A stretch of DNA of 64,000 nt from Streptomyces sp. NRRL S-646 (lineage in GTDB: Bacteria > Actinomycetota > Actinomycetes > Streptomycetales > Streptomycetaceae): NCBI RefSeq assembly GCF_000720765.1, contig NZ_JODC01000002.1, forward strand, positions 1-64,000, in the 5' to 3' direction. Below the pieces are notes generated by a model. It was not told where the DNA came from. It did not search any database and was given only the letters and a program-made list of their open reading frames with translations. The translations under genes and the position numbers were made by a program. Numbering within the stretch: the stretch's first letter is position 1; each line of letters opens with the position of its first letter. Positions 62,517-64,000 of this stretch are shown piece by piece.

Positions 62517-63169
62517 GGTGGCTGCCCGAGCCTGTCGGGGTGCGCCGGGGTCACGCCGGGTCTGTGCAGCAGCCGGTCGGCGACGCGGTTCACCATCCGG
62601 TCGGCCCGCACGGTGCGCAGCCGCAGCGCGTCGACCGTCTCCTCGGCCATCCCGCCGCTGGTGTCCCGGACGATCCGGCCCAGGTCGATCTCCTCCAGCA
62701 CCGCCCTGGTGAGCGAGACCAGGTCGATCCTGGCGATCACGGAGTCGAGGTCCAGCCGGGCGGCGATGCGGTCGACGTCGATGCGCGCCGCGATCCGGTC
62801 CACGTCCAGCCGGGCCGCGATCTCATCCGCGTCCACCCGAGCCACCACCCGGTTCACGTCCACGCGGTCGGCGATGCGGTCCACGTCGACCCGGTCCGCG
62901 ATCAGGTCGATGTCGACGCGCCGCACGACCCGCATCACGTCCATCCGGTCGGCGATCCGGTCGACGTCGATACGGGCGGCCAGGCCGTCGAGGTCGAGTC
63001 GGTCCACGACAGCGGTTGTGCCCGCGCGGACGACACGGTCGACGACCGAGCCGGCGGTCCCCAGTGCATATCGCGTCAGCCGTCCGCTGACGTCGAAGGG
63101 ATCCACCAAGCTGCGCCAGGTCATACCACCATCGCACCACGGCTTCGGCGCCTTCGCCTCATCCGTCAC
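62513..63169 (-). CDS. Nonapeptide-repeat protein, eleven tandem repeats
   Basis: A 218-residue protein (or 203 if ATG 63124 is the start; neither has a good ribosome-binding site). After WRSLVDPFDVSGRLTRYALG and AGSVVDRVVRAG, residues 58-156 are eleven uninterrupted 9-residue repeats of consensus (I/V/L)-D-(V/L/A)-D-x-(I/V)-(A/V)-x-R, such as VDVDRIADR and LDVDRIAAR. A C-terminal region follows (EEIDLGRIVRDTSGGM then VDALRLRTVRADRMVNRVAD). The regular Asp/Arg spacing suggests a solenoid or amphipathic rod. It is coupled to the RDD gene by a 4-bp overlap. No enzyme motif; function unknown. Confidence 0.85.
   Translation of the reverse strand: MTDEAKAPKPWCDGGMTWRSLVDPFDVSGRLTRYALGTAGSVVDRVVRAGTTAVVDRLDLDGLAARIDVDRIADRMDVMRVVRRVDIDLIADRVDVDRIADRVDVNRVVARVDADEIAARLDVDRIAARIDVDRIAARLDLDSVIARIDLVSLTRAVLEEIDLGRIVRDTSGGMAEETVDALRLRTVRADRMVNRVADRLLHRPGVTPAHPDRLGQPP
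62702..62998 (-). repeat. Eleven 27-bp tandem repeats within the nonapeptide-repeat gene
   Basis: In-frame 27-bp units (core GCGATGCGGTC/GACGTCGA on the plus strand) encode residues 58-156. Units differ at silent and replacement positions but keep length exactly, so the period is selected at protein level. Confidence 0.85.
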
Positions 63170-63253
63170 GGGTGATCCGCGTGCGCTCGGGTGGGGTGAA
63201 GATCACAGCCTCCGCACCTCATCGGCGCCCCGCACGGTCAGTACGGTGACTCC

Positions 63254-64000
63254 GTGCCGAAGAGCAAGAACACGTTCTCATCCTGGCGGCGAAGCCTCGC
63301 CCAGCGGGCCGTCCACGCGGGCTGGGCCTGGGTGCAGCGCACGGGCTCGGTGACGGCCGAGCGCCCCGGCCGCTTCCGCTTCGGCTCGATCGGCGAAGCC
63401 ACCCGGCTCGCCTTCCCGCTCGGCACCGTCTTCGGCGAATCCTGGATCCACATCGGCTCGCACTGCATCGTCGGCGAGCAGGTCACCCTCACCGCGGGGC
63501 TGATGCCCGACCTGGACCTCGGCCCCGACCCGATCCTGCGCATCGGCGACGGTGTCGTGCTGGGCCGCGGCAGCCACGTCATCGCCGACACGACGGTGAG
63601 CATCGGCAGCGACTGCTACTTCGGGCCGTATGTGTATGTGACGTCCACGAACCACTCGTACGACGATCCGCACGAGCCCATCGGCAAGCAGTGGCCGCGC
63701 ATGGAGCCGGTGGAGATCGGGCCGGGCTGCTGGATCGGCACCGGTGCGGTGATCCTGCCGGGTGCGCGGATCGGACGGAACGTGGTCGTGGCCGCCGGTG
63801 CCGTGGTCCGGGGTGTCGTGCCCGACCATGCCGTGGTGGCGGGGGCGCCCGCCCGTGTCGTACGCCGCTGGACGGCCGCCGAGGGCTGGCAGCCGCCGCT
63901 CAGGACGCCTGCCCCCGTGCCGATTCCCGACGGGGTCACGCCCGACCAGCTGCGGGCGCTCTCGGAGCTGGACGAGGAGACCGTGGCGAGGCTGGCCGAA
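63254..64000 (+). CDS. Acyltransferase with left-handed beta-helix (partial, runs out of window)
   Basis: 249 codons are open to the window edge. Hexapeptide repeats (IHIGSHCIVGEQVTLTAG, ILRIGDGVVLGRGSHVIADT, SIGSDCYFGPYVYVTSTNHS, VEIGPGCWIGTGAVILPGAR and VVVAAGAVVRGVVPDHAVVAG) and the NHSYDD catalytic-type His mark an O-acetyltransferase of the WbbJ/NodL type. GTG 63254 follows TACGGT by six bases, a leaderless pattern. The C-terminal end lies outside the window. It probably acetylates a sugar or small alcohol. Confidence 0.88.
   Translation, partial: MPKSKNTFSSWRRSLAQRAVHAGWAWVQRTGSVTAERPGRFRFGSIGEATRLAFPLGTVFGESWIHIGSHCIVGEQVTLTAGLMPDLDLGPDPILRIGDGVVLGRGSHVIADTTVSIGSDCYFGPYVYVTSTNHSYDDPHEPIGKQWPRMEPVEIGPGCWIGTGAVILPGARIGRNVVVAAGAVVRGVVPDHAVVAGAPARVVRRWTAAEGWQPPLRTPAPVPIPDGVTPDQLRALSELDEETVARLAE

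Noticed and set aside
62702..62998. CRISPR-like array of short repeats
   Set aside because: The 27-bp units are contiguous without spacers, in frame and protein-coding.

Overview
The window is chromosomal DNA of a Streptomyces or a very close relative. It is strongly GC-rich with GC-biased third codon positions, many GTG starts, start codons with no Shine-Dalgarno directly behind -10-like hexamers, terminators without U-tracts, and typical Streptomyces genes (a divergent EF-Tu of the tuf3 type, a DUF4328 membrane protein, DHA2 exporters, an HxlR regulator, an Lnt with an N-terminal membrane domain). From about 29.2 kb onwards the gene order (HipA-like kinase, DUF3037, two FabG-like reductases, peptide-binding lipoprotein, ung, lnt, uppP, thiolase, tuf3) agrees with what I remember of the S. 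coelicolor chromosome around tuf3 and ung. This is recall, not a search.

Region 1 (1-21.1 kb) is a catabolic island framed by IS debris. At its left end are the tail of an IS481/IS3 transposase and a truncated left end of an IS1380-type element. At its right end is a full-length IS1380-type element (19445-21093) whose transposase is frameshifted. Inside lie: (a) SDR-VOC-DHA2 exporter (1230-3988, +); (b) an SDR and a LysR regulator (-); (c) a tightly coupled minus-strand operon reading ABM monooxygenase, FAD monooxygenase, ACMSD-like amidohydrolase, cyclase-type hydrolase, BBE-type FAD oxidase, FAH hydrolase (12168 down to 6387); (d) a divergent plus-strand operon reading FAH hydrolase, type-I extradiol dioxygenase, HisD-family dehydrogenase, SDR, DoxX (12422-17105). 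The enzyme set suggests hydroxylation, meta-type ring cleavage, decarboxylation and C-C hydrolysis of an aromatic compound; I cannot name the substrate. Then come a secreted solute-binding protein and a divergent MarR regulator with two palindromic operators between them.

Region 2 (21.1-29.15 kb) is a mosaic accessory segment. It holds a lone class-I terpene synthase and an EF-Tu gene whose product is almost E. coli-like (about 30 differences in 394 residues by eye) and so looks acquired from Proteobacteria. It also holds a TnsA-like remnant, a DUF317-like protein, a protein made of two tandem repeats, an N-terminally truncated ATP-grasp ligase of the graspetide/MvdD type, a small winged-helix protein, and an excisionase-integrase pair abutting the start of the HipA-like kinase gene.

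Region 3 (29.2-64 kb) is conserved housekeeping-type chromosome: fatty-acid/SDR reductases, DNA repair (ung, an alkylation-repair-like protein), cell envelope (lnt, uppP, galU, RDD, DedA, VTT), a sugar-type oxidoreductase/PmoA/cupin operon, HxlR with a thiolase, tuf3, a fusion protein with sigma-like N-terminus, zinc anti-sigma motif, one membrane helix and a ricin-type lectin, a secreted GH3 glucosidase coupled to a secreted esterase, an eleven-fold nonapeptide-repeat protein, and an acetyltransferase running out of the window.

No rRNA, tRNA or CRISPR array was seen. The findings I rate highest are the foreign EF-Tu, the double catabolic operon inside a possible composite IS1380 unit, the sigma/ZAS/lectin fusion, and the nonapeptide-repeat protein.
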